The translations under genes were made by a program, and so were the position numbers. A stretch of DNA of 64,000 nucleotides, from NCBI GenBank assembly GCA_001447805.1, contig CP013099.1, positions 2,985,181 to 3,049,180 of the forward strand, written 5' to 3'. Below, one piece after another: positions 9,211 to 18,605 of this stretch. How positions within the stretch are numbered: position 1 is the stretch's first letter; each line of letters begins with the position of its first letter. The stretch is from Candidatus Tenderia electrophaga (GTDB lineage Bacteria; Pseudomonadota; Gammaproteobacteria; Tenderiales; Tenderiaceae). The notes below the pieces were generated by a model that saw only the letters and a program-made list of their open reading frames with translations, searched no databases and was not told the origin of the DNA.

Positions 9211-10803
9211 CTAAAAATTCATGTTCAAGTGTAACGAGACACGATTTTCGTCGTATTTCGCCTGCGTACCGACTTCTTCGCCGTCCAGGTGACTCACCTC
9301 GACCCTGGCATTGGTCCGCGGGCTCAGCTGCCGAGCCAGGCTTAAACTGGTTTTAACAGTTTGGCCGGGGTCGCTGCTGTTCAAAGCCTCGTAGCGCTGG
9401 CCCTGCACACTGATGCGCGAAGATGTCCGCGCGGCGAAGCGCCAATTCCAGGAGGCGCTGCCGCCTTTTGTTTCAAGCTCCGCGGCGCTCAGCTCGTAGG
9501 TGCGCGTTTCATCATACACCGACAAGCTTACAGTACTCTTGCCGCTGCGATAATTCATTGACAGCTGCGCCCGCGTGCGCAGAAATTCCTGGTTGCTCAA
9601 GCCGAATACATCGCGAAAGCCGATCGCCGGTTCACCGGTATTGGGATCGGAGCTCACCTGGCCCTGGGAATCAACCAAGAAGCCCGCCTCCTGTCCCTGA
9701 AGGGCCAAAAACTGGTCGTTGGTCACCTCTTCCGTGTAGCTCAGGGCCCACGTACTGCGGCGCGTGCGGTGACTGAGAGTGCCGTTCCAGGTCTCCGAGG
9801 TGTTCAAGCCCACATCGCGATCGCGATAACTGATATCGATGGCGGTGCGGGTGATAGGGCTCCACTGCAGGTGTGCCTGCTCTTCATTTCGCCCCTTGGT
9901 CGCCTCCAACGATAACTTGGGACTGGGATGCCACCTGAATCCGGCGCTCCAATAGGTCCCGTCGGGACTGGGTCTGTTACTCTGGATATCGTTCTCCTCA
10001 CGACCGGCGTAACCGATCAAGGAGAGCGTCGACAGCACGCGATAACGCATCATGCCCGTGGTGGAGCTGCGCGTTGAATCGGCGGCGTCGTCGCGAATCT
10101 CTCGTTGTTCACGATGGGCGAGACGCCAGAACAGATGCGTTGCGCCATACCCGTTGGCAATGTAACCGCTGGCCGTGCTGGATTGGGTATCGGATACGCC
10201 GTCGGCCTCATAGTCAACCCAGCCGTGGGAATAGCGCAGCTCGGTGGTGGCGTAGGCGCCGAGATCGCGCTTGATGTACGGTTCGACCTGGAACGTCACT
10301 ACGTCACTGCGATTGCCGGTCAGGTTCAAATTGTCCACAGAAACGCGCTCACTCGGACTGACCAGTTGCTGAGAAATCGAGGCGCTTGAGTCGAAATAAA
10401 ACCAGTCTTTAATGAGTTCACTTTGCTCCCAGGCCCGAAGCTGGTGATGGGTGGTGTTGCTGTCGGGATTATGGGCGTAAAAGAGATTTTGCATGGTATA
10501 GTCGGCGCCCACCCTCACCCTGGCGCCGCGCCCCGTCAACGAAAAACCGGGGTTGATCTGCGTGATACTTTCGTGCTCTTCGTCATCTACCGCCAGGCGC
10601 AGGTTATCCGTATAGATCTCTGATAGATGTAATCGCGCCGTGGCATCCCATTCCGCCGCCAGGGTACTAACTGGCAGACAGGCAAATACAATCCCGCCAA
10701 CCAGCACCCGGAAACCGGGAAGGGAATCGCTATTGTGAATTCTTAGCTTTTCGGACTGACCCAGGCTACTCACCGGATGAGCCATAGTAACCGTAGTAAC
10801 CAT
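9211..10803 (-). CDS. XrtA-associated outer-membrane beta-barrel protein (TIGR03016 type)
   Basis: The 530-residue protein has a signal-like stretch around residues 31-50 ending STLAAEWDA. It continues with alternating polar/hydrophobic strands rich in Tyr, Arg and Ser and ends with the aromatic terminus HLNMNF typical of outer-membrane barrels. Family members in exosortase loci are proposed to be polysaccharide export or secretion porins. The assigned start lies inside the upstream kinase gene, giving a 38-bp overlap across that gene's Tyr/Gly codons. A start at the Met of MAHPVSS (10785) is equally possible, because no clear Shine-Dalgarno sequence decides it. Confidence 0.88.
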   Translation of the reverse strand: MVTTVTMAHPVSSLGQSEKLRIHNSDSLPGFRVLVGGIVFACLPVSTLAAEWDATARLHLSEIYTDNLRLAVDDEEHESITQINPGFSLTGRGARVRVGADYTMQNLFYAHNPDSNTTHHQLRAWEQSELIKDWFYFDSSASISQQLVSPSERVSVDNLNLTGNRSDVVTFQVEPYIKRDLGAYATTELRYSHGWVDYEADGVSDTQSSTASGYIANGYGATHLFWRLAHREQREIRDDAADSTRSSTTGMMRYRVLSTLSLIGYAGREENDIQSNRPSPDGTYWSAGFRWHPSPKLSLEATKGRNEEQAHLQWSPITRTAIDISYRDRDVGLNTSETWNGTLSHRTRRSTWALSYTEEVTNDQFLALQGQEAGFLVDSQGQVSSDPNTGEPAIGFRDVFGLSNQEFLRTRAQLSMNYRSGKSTVSLSVYDETRTYELSAAELETKGGSASWNWRFAARTSSRISVQGQRYEALNSSDPGQTVKTSLSLARQLSPRTNARVEVSHLDGEEVGTQAKYDENRVSLHLNMNF

Positions 10804-11662
10804 AGTAATCCGATGTAAACATTGTCCGGGCTTTATTCAGGACCAAGCCGATCATCTTCGATTGGTCCAGCATCCCCACGGCCTCGTTGATCTCTTGCTT
10901 GGTGGTCTTTTCCGCCTCGACCACCACCACGATTTGGCCGACCAGGCCGGCCAGAACCGCAGCCTCGGTAGTGGCCAGCATAGGAGGTGAATCAAAAATC
11001 ACCACGCGGTCCGAATAGCGCTGGGATAACTCCTCCACCAATAGGCGCATGGCCTCGCTGGCCAGCAACTCGGTGGAATGGATATGGGTACGGCCCGACG
11101 TCAGTACGCGCAGATTGGGCACGTTGGTCTTGAGCATGGTATCGGCAAGCGTCAGGGAATCATCCGACAGGTAATCCACCAGCCCTGGCAGTTTGGACGG
11201 CAAGCCCAGGGTACGCGAGACATTGGGCTTGGCCACATCCGCATCGACCAGCAATACGGTCTTGCCCCGCTCCTTAGCGATACTCATGGCCAGATTCACG
11301 GAGGTGAAGGTCTTACCCTCGCCGGGACGGGCGCTGGTCACCATAATCAGGTTGGAGCTGTCTCCATGTGAAATCCCTTTTTGGAAGGCATTGAGCAGCA
11401 GGGGGCGCTTGATGTGCCTGATTTCCTCAGTCAGCTGACCGCGTCCACTTTCCGGCGTCAGAAAGCCCATGCGCTCGAGGCGGGCCAGATCCAATGAGAT
11501 GCGATTCTTAGATGTCTTCTTTTCGTCGCCCTTGGCGCTATGCAACGCCGTCTGGCCCAGGTTCAGATCGCCCTCCACCTGGACAGGCACATCGACCGGC
11601 ACCTGCGCTTCAGTCTTTTTCGCCGCACCCAGTCTGCCAATGGCTTTTTCTATCGTATTCAT
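10766..11662 (-). CDS. XrtA-associated tyrosine autokinase
   Basis: This 298-residue BY-kinase (TIGR03018 type) controls polysaccharide polymerisation and export with the separate chain-length protein encoded just upstream. The Walker A motif is SARPGEGKTF near residues 110-119 and Walker A' is VLLVDADVAKP near 136-146. A Walker B-like VIFDSPPML lies further on. The C-terminus is a tyrosine cluster, SDYYGYYGYYGSSGE, the expected autophosphorylation tail. Its codons form a short direct repeat that also contains the start of the next gene. As in many proteobacteria of this type, the membrane partner is a separate polypeptide rather than a fusion. Confidence 0.95.
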   Translation of the reverse strand: MNTIEKAIGRLGAAKKTEAQVPVDVPVQVEGDLNLGQTALHSAKGDEKKTSKNRISLDLARLERMGFLTPESGRGQLTEEIRHIKRPLLLNAFQKGISHGDSSNLIMVTSARPGEGKTFTSVNLAMSIAKERGKTVLLVDADVAKPNVSRTLGLPSKLPGLVDYLSDDSLTLADTMLKTNVPNLRVLTSGRTHIHSTELLASEAMRLLVEELSQRYSDRVVIFDSPPMLATTEAAVLAGLVGQIVVVVEAEKTTKQEINEAVGMLDQSKMIGLVLNKARTMFTSDYYGYYGYYGSSGE

Positions 11663-11677
11663 AACATCCTCAAAGCG

Positions 11678-13237
11678 TCACCCTAAGCGGGCCATCAGAC
11701 TGACTCCGTGGTCCTGAAAAACGACGGCCGCGCCGTAGGCCAGCATCAACAGCAGAGTAAAAAAGGTAAACACCACCACCTCGATACGCATTTTGACGCG
11801 TTGCGCCGGCGTCCACTCCATGGAAATGGTGCCCAACACGGGAAGGTCAGTGACATTGCGCAGCATAGTACGGTTATCAAAGGTGGTTTTCAGTTGGGAT
11901 AACAAGAGGGCGATGCCCAAACCGGCGCCCAGCCCTGCTAACAATACGACGCCCATAAACAGGGTGCGGTTGGGACCCGAAGGGTCCAGCGGCACCCGCG
12001 GCGGTTCGATGACACGGAATTTCACCCCTTCGCCGGTGGCATCGGCCTTTTCCGCCATGCGTGCCTGTTCACGGCGCTGCAACAGGGATTCATAGCTACT
12101 CTTGAGGATGCCATAGTCGCGGTTAAGATCCTTCAGCTTGGCCTCGACCTCGGGGATGGTGTCGACCCTCTCCTCGAGGAAATTGACCCGTTTTCTGTAC
12201 TCGTCCACCCGGACCTTGAGCGATGCCACCACCGCCTCGGCCTCACCCAGAGCGATCTTTAATTGCTGGATGATGGGATTTTCACCGGAGCCACTGCCGC
12301 CGCCGAGGCCGGACATGTCTTCAAGCTCCGTCTGTTTCTGGGCCTCCAGGTCGGCAATGGTGGTCTCGATGGCCACCACATCCGGGTGCTTCTCCGTATA
12401 CTTAAGCAACAACTCATCGAGTTTGGTCCGGAGATTTTGGATGCGCGCATCCAGGGGGCTGGATAAGGCGATTCTGTTCTGAGTCAGCAGGCCGTCCTCC
12501 AGGTCCAATCGGGCGTCCTCCAGTTGCGCCTCGAGTTCGTTGCGTCGGTTGGCGGCTTCTTCCAGTTGCAACTCAGCCTCTTTCAGCTGACCCATGGCTG
12601 TCTGCAAACGCCCGTAGTAGTTCTCGCCCTCACCCGGCATGATGCCGACATTGTCGCGTTTGAATTCCTTGAGCCGGTTCTCTGCTTCGACCAAGCGGGC
12701 CTCATACTCCCCTATTTGTTCATCGAGGAAACGCTGGGCGCTGTCGGTGTCCTTGCGCGTAGACCCCAGCGAGGTCTCCACGAATATCGTCAAAAGAGAC
12801 TGCACAACCCTCTTGGCCAGTTGCGGATCACTGTCACTAAAACTGATGGTATAGATGTTTTCTCGCCCGGTACTGCGCAGCGAGATGCGATTCTTGAGTG
12901 AATCGAGCAAGGACTCCATCGCCGCCGGCGTCTTGGCACGCAGGTCCAGATCGGTCATACGCGCGACCTTTTCCAGATTGGGGCGACTCAACAAGGTGCG
13001 CGTCATCAAGGAGACTTCCTGGCCGAGATTGGTTTGCGCGGCGATACCGCGCAACAACGGACCGAGCATGGAGCGGGTATCCACATGGACCTTTGCAGCG
13101 GCACTATACTCATCAGGCATTTGCAGGACCACGGGCCAGCCCGCCATACACACCGCCCAGGCCACCAATATCATCGGCCAGCGGCGGCGCCAGATACCGC
13201 GCACGTAACCGTAAAATTGATCCAGTATCTCTTGCAT
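11678..13237 (-). CDS. XrtA-associated chain-length determinant protein
   Basis: The 519-residue Wzz/GNVR-type inner-membrane co-polymerase (TIGR03007 type) sets polysaccharide chain length. A first membrane helix lies near residues 18-38 (MILVAWAVCMAGWPVVLQM). A long periplasmic coiled-coil region follows, rich in Glu, Leu, Lys and Arg from about 160 to 390. A membrane segment near 435-455 carries the preceding proline-rich EPPRVPLDPSGPNR motif, and a third hydrophobic segment ends the protein. It lies 31 bp downstream of the export lipoprotein gene and 15 bp upstream of the tyrosine kinase gene, giving the standard export-module order. Confidence 0.95.
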   Translation of the reverse strand: MQEILDQFYGYVRGIWRRRWPMILVAWAVCMAGWPVVLQMPDEYSAAAKVHVDTRSMLGPLLRGIAAQTNLGQEVSLMTRTLLSRPNLEKVARMTDLDLRAKTPAAMESLLDSLKNRISLRSTGRENIYTISFSDSDPQLAKRVVQSLLTIFVETSLGSTRKDTDSAQRFLDEQIGEYEARLVEAENRLKEFKRDNVGIMPGEGENYYGRLQTAMGQLKEAELQLEEAANRRNELEAQLEDARLDLEDGLLTQNRIALSSPLDARIQNLRTKLDELLLKYTEKHPDVVAIETTIADLEAQKQTELEDMSGLGGGSGSGENPIIQQLKIALGEAEAVVASLKVRVDEYRKRVNFLEERVDTIPEVEAKLKDLNRDYGILKSSYESLLQRREQARMAEKADATGEGVKFRVIEPPRVPLDPSGPNRTLFMGVVLLAGLGAGLGIALLLSQLKTTFDNRTMLRNVTDLPVLGTISMEWTPAQRVKMRIEVVVFTFFTLLLMLAYGAAVVFQDHGVSLMARLG

Positions 13238-13268
13238 TGCTTATTGGCTTCCTAAAAAACGGGTACCG

Positions 13269-13901
13269 CTAGAACCACGACTCGGGCACGATGAGAATGT
13301 CGCCCGGAAGCATGGGGACATTGGCACTGATATCCCCCTCGTCGATGAGATCATCAATGCGCAGTCGGTATTGCATTTCACGACCGTTGACTCTGCGGAC
13401 CAACACCGCATTGTTTCCCGCTGCGAATTCGGTCAATCCCCCGACGGCGATCATCAAATCCAACAGCGTCATATTTTCACGATAAGGCAGGGCCTGGGGA
13501 CTGGTGGCTTCACCGATGACGCGGACTTGTTGATCATACGGGCCGACGAAACCGGTGACGATCACGGTGACGGAAGGGTCCTTTATGTAGGTTCCCAACA
13601 CTTCCTCGATTTTGCGCGCCAACTCGGTCGGGGTTTTGCCGCTGGCCTGGAGGTCCTCAACCAGCGGGGTGGTGATCTTACCGTCGGGGCGAACCGGCAC
13701 GGACATGGACACTTCCGGATTACGCCAAACGAAAATATTGACATTGTCACCCGGGCCGATGATGTAGTTGTAATCGGGAATGGACTTAATGTCTTTCATA
13801 GAGGAGGCAGGTTTAACGTTGCCTGTGCAGCCGCCCAAACCCAGCAAGCTCAGCACACAAAGCAGCATGAGTGGTATCTTGATGTAATTGTTTTGCACCA
13901 T
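13269..13901 (-). CDS. Polysaccharide export lipoprotein (Wza-like), XrtA type
   Basis: This is the outer-membrane export lipoprotein of the exopolysaccharide system (TIGR03027 type). I place the start at the ATG at 13901 because an AGGGGA ribosome-binding site precedes it and the protein then begins with a lipoprotein signal. The frame is open to 13934, but that start has no such site. The lipobox LGLGGC puts the lipidated Cys at about residue 25. A Poly_export domain follows (YIIGPGDNVNIFVWRNPEVS), then a SLBB-type domain with VRVIGEATSPQALPY. The predicted length is 210 residues. It is the first gene of the minus-strand operon. Confidence 0.94.
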   Translation of the reverse strand: MVQNNYIKIPLMLLCVLSLLGLGGCTGNVKPASSMKDIKSIPDYNYIIGPGDNVNIFVWRNPEVSMSVPVRPDGKITTPLVEDLQASGKTPTELARKIEEVLGTYIKDPSVTVIVTGFVGPYDQQVRVIGEATSPQALPYRENMTLLDLMIAVGGLTEFAAGNNAVLVRRVNGREMQYRLRIDDLIDEGDISANVPMLPGDILIVPESWF

Positions 13902-13990
13902 GTTTTCCCCTGCCAATACGTAAGCGATCACCACAATACTTCGTCCGCAACGACGAAACCTTGATGAACCAGTTTGAATATCAGCGCGGG

Positions 13991-14019
13991 ATTATACCAG
14001 CTCAGGCCCCTTTCAAGAC
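13991..14019 (-). promoter_or_regulatory. Extended -10 sigma70-like promoter of the XrtA operon
   Basis: Read on the minus strand, TGGTATAAT at 13999-13991 is a perfect -10 element with a TGN extension. The best -35 candidate at 17-bp spacing is GTCTTG, which is weak. TTGAAA is also present, but at only 14 bp. Transcription would start near 13984 and leave a leader of about 80 nt before the export lipoprotein gene. Confidence 0.6.
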
Positions 14020-14377
14020 AGCCTAAGCCCTGCAGTTTGCCTGGTAAAAGCAGTCAAACCGTCCCGCCTGAACACGCTCACTCGAGCGCACCGCCCCGGA
14101 CACTCAACCCGGCAAATATCAACATAAATTAAGATGAATTTACCGCTCGGGGGGGGTCGCGGCTTAGCGCCCACTCGCCGACCCGCCTGCAATGACATAA
14201 ATATCAATATGTTAAACATAACACGGAAATGCCGAGCCTCTTTGAAGCCGTGCAGGCTGGCGTGGCGACACGATTCGATGCGTAGATTGAAACGCGCAAC
14301 GAATACAACAGATCGACGAAACAGTCACCTACCACAGGCGGATGAATGATGTCCTGTCGTATATGCCCCAAAAAAAA
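14020..14377. other. Intergenic region, no gene seen
   Basis: This gap lies between the XrtA operon promoter and the end of the acyltransferase gene. It is unusually AT-rich in two patches (about 14117-14142 and 14191-14222), which contain related strings such as ACATAAAT and ATATCAA. Such patches could bind a nucleoid protein or regulator, but nothing specific can be named. I see no convincing coding frame or U-tract terminator for the acyltransferase gene that ends here. Confidence 0.5.
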
Positions 14378-15277
14378 TTAAGCGGCACCAACTGGGATAC
14401 GTTTGGCGAACACCCGCTCGAAACCCTCCGCCGGAACACCTTCCAGCAAACGATACGGACTGTAATCCCGGGGACGGCTCGCCGCGAGCGTGGCATCGGC
14501 AGCGGGCTTGCACATCTGTGCCGCGAGCGATTCGTTGAGTGGCCAGGTGCGCCCGGCGTCGGTAATCAACTCCCACACATCGGGGCGTTCCACAAAGATC
14601 CTGGCGAGCACTCGATCGATATCCCCCATGACCGGCTGGCGCCTGCCCCGGTGGTCGAGTAGCGGCCCGACAGGCTGGAAATAGATTCCGAAGCGACTCA
14701 GCAGGCGCGACAAGGTTGGCTCCATCAGCGCATACCAGTGACTGACTTCATTCGCCGCGCTCATGCGCACAATTGCGGTAAACAAACCCAGTGTGGCGTG
14801 GGGCAAGATTTCGTTTTCGGGCTTGGCCGCAGACGCCAACGAAGAGGGCCGCGCGCTGATACCTGTTAGATCCGTCTCATTCCCAGCACCCGCCCGGCGC
14901 AGCTTCGACACCGCAAAGCGCGAAATTTCGGCCACCTGGAAAGAAGCGCGTCTATGCGCCACAGCCAATCGCGCCCGATGCAGATTACGACAAAGATTCT
15001 CGATCGGAAACGGCGCGTCCGGTGCTTGCCGATCGGCAAGCACCAGCCTGACGCTGCCAATATATCGCGCCAGACGCCGGTGATAGACCAGACTGTGAAC
15101 CGAACGCATATCATATTGATCGGATTCTTTATCCTCATCAAAGCAGCTCGAGGCCTCAAAATCCTTTTCCAGGCAATACACCTGATAGCGCAGCGCGAAC
15201 GACTGTTCAATCAGTGCCTGGTTGTCGGCATGGACAACGTCGAAGGTTTGCTGAAATCCTTCTAATAAATGAGTCAT
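14378..15277 (-). CDS. PEP-CTERM/exosortase-associated acyltransferase, copy 1
   Basis: The 299-residue protein has a GNAT-like N-terminal half related to acyl-homoserine-lactone synthases, as in the exosortase-associated acyltransferase family (TIGR03694 type). Recognisable blocks are AEISRFAVSKL in the middle and LFTAIVRMSAANEVSHWYALMEPTLSRLL, then FGIYFQPVGP-LLDHRGRRQP. Similar blocks recur in the next gene at 15593-16372, so these are paralogues. Substrate and product are unknown; family logic suggests an acyl-carrier donor and an amino acceptor. A plausible AGGAAG ribosome-binding site precedes the ATG. It has its own 315-bp upstream region, so it may be transcribed separately from its paralogue. 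Confidence 0.85.
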   Translation of the reverse strand: MTHLLEGFQQTFDVVHADNQALIEQSFALRYQVYCLEKDFEASSCFDEDKESDQYDMRSVHSLVYHRRLARYIGSVRLVLADRQAPDAPFPIENLCRNLHRARLAVAHRRASFQVAEISRFAVSKLRRAGAGNETDLTGISARPSSLASAAKPENEILPHATLGLFTAIVRMSAANEVSHWYALMEPTLSRLLSRFGIYFQPVGPLLDHRGRRQPVMGDIDRVLARIFVERPDVWELITDAGRTWPLNESLAAQMCKPAADATLAASRPRDYSPYRLLEGVPAEGFERVFAKRIPVGAA

Positions 15278-15592
15278 GACTTCCTAGTCCCTCTGCGGTT
15301 ATTGGTTTAATTACCCCAGCATGTACTAGTTATAGTTATTTTGGACGCACATCCCTGGTGCTAAAAAACGCACCCCCGTCACTGCTACATCCCCACGGGT
15401 ATCATAATTGGCGCGGACGCAGTGTGTCCATTGATTCCCGCTGTTTTGCAAGGATAAGGCAACGGCTGAGACGACGCTCGGATTGCGAGCGCGTACCGGG
15501 AGACGTACGGCGCTCAGGGGCGGCTTCCTGAAAAAGCGGGGGCCGATGCTGCGCGGCGCCCGCATTTCTCAGCGGGCGGCGATTCATACGGG
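15278..15592. other. Intergenic region between the two acyltransferase genes
   Basis: No convincing gene is seen. A strong hairpin lies at 15487-15515 (arms GAGCGCGTAC and GTACGGCGCTC), without a following U-tract in either direction. It could be the 3' end structure of the upstream minus-strand gene or a processing site. The segment next to the downstream start is AT-rich and could hold a promoter for the 14378-15277 gene, but no clear -35/-10 pair stands out. Confidence 0.4.
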
Positions 15593-16372
15593 CTAGCGAG
15601 ACGCGCTGGTATATCTGGCCGGCGGCGGCCAATCGGCACCGTCGCCGGTGATCAACGCCCACACATCCTGGCGTTTTTTCCACATTCCTTCGAGCACCTG
15701 TTCCACGGCACCGAAGCAGGGTTGACGCAGGCCGTGATAATCCACCGGTTCACCGATGGGGGTAAACTCGATCCCGAAACGGGTCAGCAGGCGTAGTAAG
15801 GAAGGTTCCATGACTGCGTACCAATGACTGATATCATGGGCCGCACTCATGCGCACAATGGCGGCGAATAGACCCAATGTGACGTGAGGAATCAAACGCT
15901 TGCCGTTATTGAGGGGCTTCACGTAGGCCTCCGGGTCGGGGCCGACACCGGCCAGGGTGTCCGCCTCGCCGGCCCTGCGCTTGAGCTCCTTGGAGACCGC
16001 GAAACGGGAGATTTCCGCCAACGAACGGCGCGGCAATAACCGCGTGTTGAGCCCGGACAACGCGAAAGAAGCGGCGCAATTCTGCTCAATGGGGAACGCA
16101 GTCCCCGGATCGTCGTTATCCGGCAATACCAGGCGCACCGTGGCCACCACCCAGCCTGTCGGCCGATAACGCACCAATCCGTGGACGGAGCGGTCGTCAA
16201 ATACATCTTTTTCCAGTTGATCGGGAAAGTCGGCGGCATTTTCAAACGGGTTTTCAACACAATAGACCTGGTAGCGCAGCGCAAACACCTCACGCAGCAG
16301 GTCTGGCGTATCCGCCACCTCGATGTCGAAATAATCGTTGTAGGTTTCAATCAGACTGGCGTTCTGCTTCAT
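15593..16372 (-). CDS. PEP-CTERM/exosortase-associated acyltransferase, copy 2
   Basis: This 259-residue paralogue of the 14378-15277 product shares ALRYQVYC near residue 30 and AEISRFAVSKELKRRAGE near residue 118. It also has LFAAIVRMSAAHDISHWYAV, then FGIEFTPIGEPVDYHGLRQP. It belongs to the same GNAT-like acyltransferase family (TIGR03694 type). The residues expected to bind an acyl donor appear intact in both copies, so neither looks like a pseudogene. The start region MKQNASLIETYNDYFDIEVA is more typical of the family than that of copy 1. It is divergent from the E1-like/nitroreductase gene with about 240 bp between them. The precise reaction is unknown. Confidence 0.87.
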   Translation of the reverse strand: MKQNASLIETYNDYFDIEVADTPDLLREVFALRYQVYCVENPFENAADFPDQLEKDVFDDRSVHGLVRYRPTGWVVATVRLVLPDNDDPGTAFPIEQNCAASFALSGLNTRLLPRRSLAEISRFAVSKELKRRAGEADTLAGVGPDPEAYVKPLNNGKRLIPHVTLGLFAAIVRMSAAHDISHWYAVMEPSLLRLLTRFGIEFTPIGEPVDYHGLRQPCFGAVEQVLEGMWKKRQDVWALITGDGADWPPPARYTSASR

Positions 16373-16613
16373 TCAGGTGGCCTCCCGACCTTGGCGCAAG
16401 CGCGTCTGTGCCTGGCTCTATCTTGCTGTCGTCGTAATGCTACTATCGACGCAGCGCGGTGAACGTATTAGAAAACTCTGTCACAGTTTTCGGAATCGGC
16501 TTCGATTAATGCTTCAATCCACTCATCTGAAGTGTAGTCAACGGACCCGTGTATACATAAAATCACTCCCGGGCCGATATCACCCCAGGGGACTCACGGA
16601 GAGAGTAAATAAA

Positions 16614-18605
16614 GTGACGGACACATTCGATTACGGCACTGCATTTTCACGCAATATCGGCTGGCTCACCCAGGCCGAACAATCCCTGCTGCGCCACAAA
16701 CGCATCGCCATCGCCGGTCTCGGCGGCGTGGGCGGCAGTCACCTGCTCACCCTGACCCGCCTGGGAATCGGCAATTTCCACCTGTCCGACTTCGACAGCT
16801 TCGAACTGCCCAACTTCAACCGCCAGGCGGGGGCGACGGTTTCGGCCCTGAATCAACCCAAGGCCGACGTGCTCACTCGCATGGCACGCGACATCAATCC
16901 CGAGCTGGATATACGCGTGTTTCCGCAGGGCGTACAGCAAGACAATGTCTACGAATTTCTGGAGAATGTGGATCTGTATGTGGACGGCCTGGACTTTTTC
17001 GCCGTGCCGGCGCGGCGCGCGGTATTTGCCGCCTGCACCGAGCTGGGCATCCCCGCCGTCACGGCAGCGCCGCTGGGCATGGGCACCGCCCTGCTGAATT
17101 TCATTCCCGGCAAAATGAGCTTCGAGGAATATTTCCGCCTCGAAGGCGAAACCGAACAGGAACAGCTGCTGCGCTTTTTGCTCGGGCTCTCGCCGGCCAT
17201 GCTGCAAGGCCGCTACCTGGTCGACCCGAGCACAGTGGATCTGGCCAATCACCGCGGCCCCTCCACGCCCATGGCCTGCGACCTTTGTGCCGGCGCGGCC
17301 GCCACCCAGGCCCTGAAAATCCTGCTGGGACGCGGTAAGGTGATCGCGGCGCCCTGGGGGCTGCATTTCGATGCCTACCGCAACAAACTGGTGCGCACCT
17401 GGCGCCCGGGCGGTAACCGCAATCCCCTCCAGCGCCTGGGCATGGTCATCGCCCGGCGCCGTTTGGGCACACCGCCACCCCGCCGCCCGTCGGCGGAAGT
17501 GGCGCAAACGCCCGGCGGCACCCTCGAACACATCCTCGATCTGGCGCGCTGGGCGCCCAGCGGCGATAACACCCAACCCTGGCGCTTCGAGATCATCGAT
17601 CAGCACCACTTGGTGGTGCACGGCCGCGACACCCGCGACCACGTGGTCTATGACCTACAGGGTCATGCCAGTCAGATGTCGCTGGGGGCCCTGCTGGAAA
17701 GCATCGCCATCGCCGCCAGCGGTCACGGCCTGCGCGCCGAGTTCCAACGCCGCAAGGGGCTGCCCGACACCACCCCGACCTTCGACGTCTATTTCAAGGA
17801 CGACCCCGAACTCACGCCCAGTCCGCTCATCCCCTATCTGCCGCTGCGCACCGTGCAGCGCCGCCCCATGCAGACGCGGCCGCTGGGCAAGCGCCATAAA
17901 CAGGAGTTAGCAGAGTCGCTGGGACCCGATTTCGATGTCGCCTGGGTGGAAGGCCTGAGCGGCCGCTGGCAGGCGGCGCGCCTGATGTTCCGCAATGCCG
18001 GGCTGCGGCTCACTCTGCCCGAGGCCTATGCGGTGCATCGCGACGTGATCGAATGGGACGCGCGCTACAGCAATGAGCGCATCCCCGATCAGGCCGTCGG
18101 CGTCGACCCACTCACCGCTCGCTTGATGCGCTGGACCCTGCAGAGTTGGCAACGGGTGCGCTTCATGAACCGCTACCTGGCCGGCACCCTGATGCCGCGC
18201 CTGCAGCTCGACCTGATCCCGGGACTGGCCTGCGCCGGCCATTTCGCCCTGCTGGCCAGGCAACAACCCGAGAGCGTGGATGATTTCATCGCCGCCGGCC
18301 GCGCCATGCAACGCTTTTGGCTGTGTGCCACCCGGCTGGGTTTGTTCATCCAGCCGGAAATGACGCCCTTGATCTTCCATGAGTATGTGCGCGACGGCGT
18401 GCCGTTCTCCTCGGCCGCGGGCATGGCGCAAAAGGCCGCCAAGGTCTCGCGCGGCCTGGCACACCTGTTGGGCGAGGATCGCGCCGACAAGGCCGTGTTC
18501 ATGGGTCGCCTGGGCTTCGGCCCGCCGCCCATGGCACGTTCCCTGCGCCGCCCCCTGGCGCAGCTCATGTACTCTGAACACGATTCAGACCCGGCGGCGC
18601 GATGA
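16614..18605 (+). CDS. E1-like (ThiF) domain fused to a nitroreductase domain
   Basis: The start is placed at the GTG at 16614, which a GGAGAG ribosome-binding site precedes. The frame is open further upstream but reads as non-protein-like sequence. The 663-residue product has an N-terminal ThiF/E1-like adenylating domain with AIAGLGGVGGSHLLTL near 31-46 and a PNFNRQ motif. A single CDLC pair near 220 replaces the usual two zinc CxxC pairs. From about residue 298 a nitroreductase-like FMN domain begins (LDLARWAPSGDNTQPWRFEI), and the C-terminus is long and less familiar. Similar fusions exist, for example Rv1355c-like proteins, but their function is unknown. The stop overlaps the next start, which implies co-translation with the transporter. 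Confidence 0.82.
   Translation: MTDTFDYGTAFSRNIGWLTQAEQSLLRHKRIAIAGLGGVGGSHLLTLTRLGIGNFHLSDFDSFELPNFNRQAGATVSALNQPKADVLTRMARDINPELDIRVFPQGVQQDNVYEFLENVDLYVDGLDFFAVPARRAVFAACTELGIPAVTAAPLGMGTALLNFIPGKMSFEEYFRLEGETEQEQLLRFLLGLSPAMLQGRYLVDPSTVDLANHRGPSTPMACDLCAGAAATQALKILLGRGKVIAAPWGLHFDAYRNKLVRTWRPGGNRNPLQRLGMVIARRRLGTPPPRRPSAEVAQTPGGTLEHILDLARWAPSGDNTQPWRFEIIDQHHLVVHGRDTRDHVVYDLQGHASQMSLGALLESIAIAASGHGLRAEFQRRKGLPDTTPTFDVYFKDDPELTPSPLIPYLPLRTVQRRPMQTRPLGKRHKQELAESLGPDFDVAWVEGLSGRWQAARLMFRNAGLRLTLPEAYAVHRDVIEWDARYSNERIPDQAVGVDPLTARLMRWTLQSWQRVRFMNRYLAGTLMPRLQLDLIPGLACAGHFALLARQQPESVDDFIAAGRAMQRFWLCATRLGLFIQPEMTPLIFHEYVRDGVPFSSAAGMAQKAAKVSRGLAHLLGEDRADKAVFMGRLGFGPPPMARSLRRPLAQLMYSEHDSDPAAR

Noticed and set aside
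16377-16613. N-terminal extension of the E1-like/nitroreductase protein
   Set aside because: The extension reads as arginine-rich, non-conserved sequence, whereas GTG at 16614 has a good ribosome-binding site and matches the domain start.
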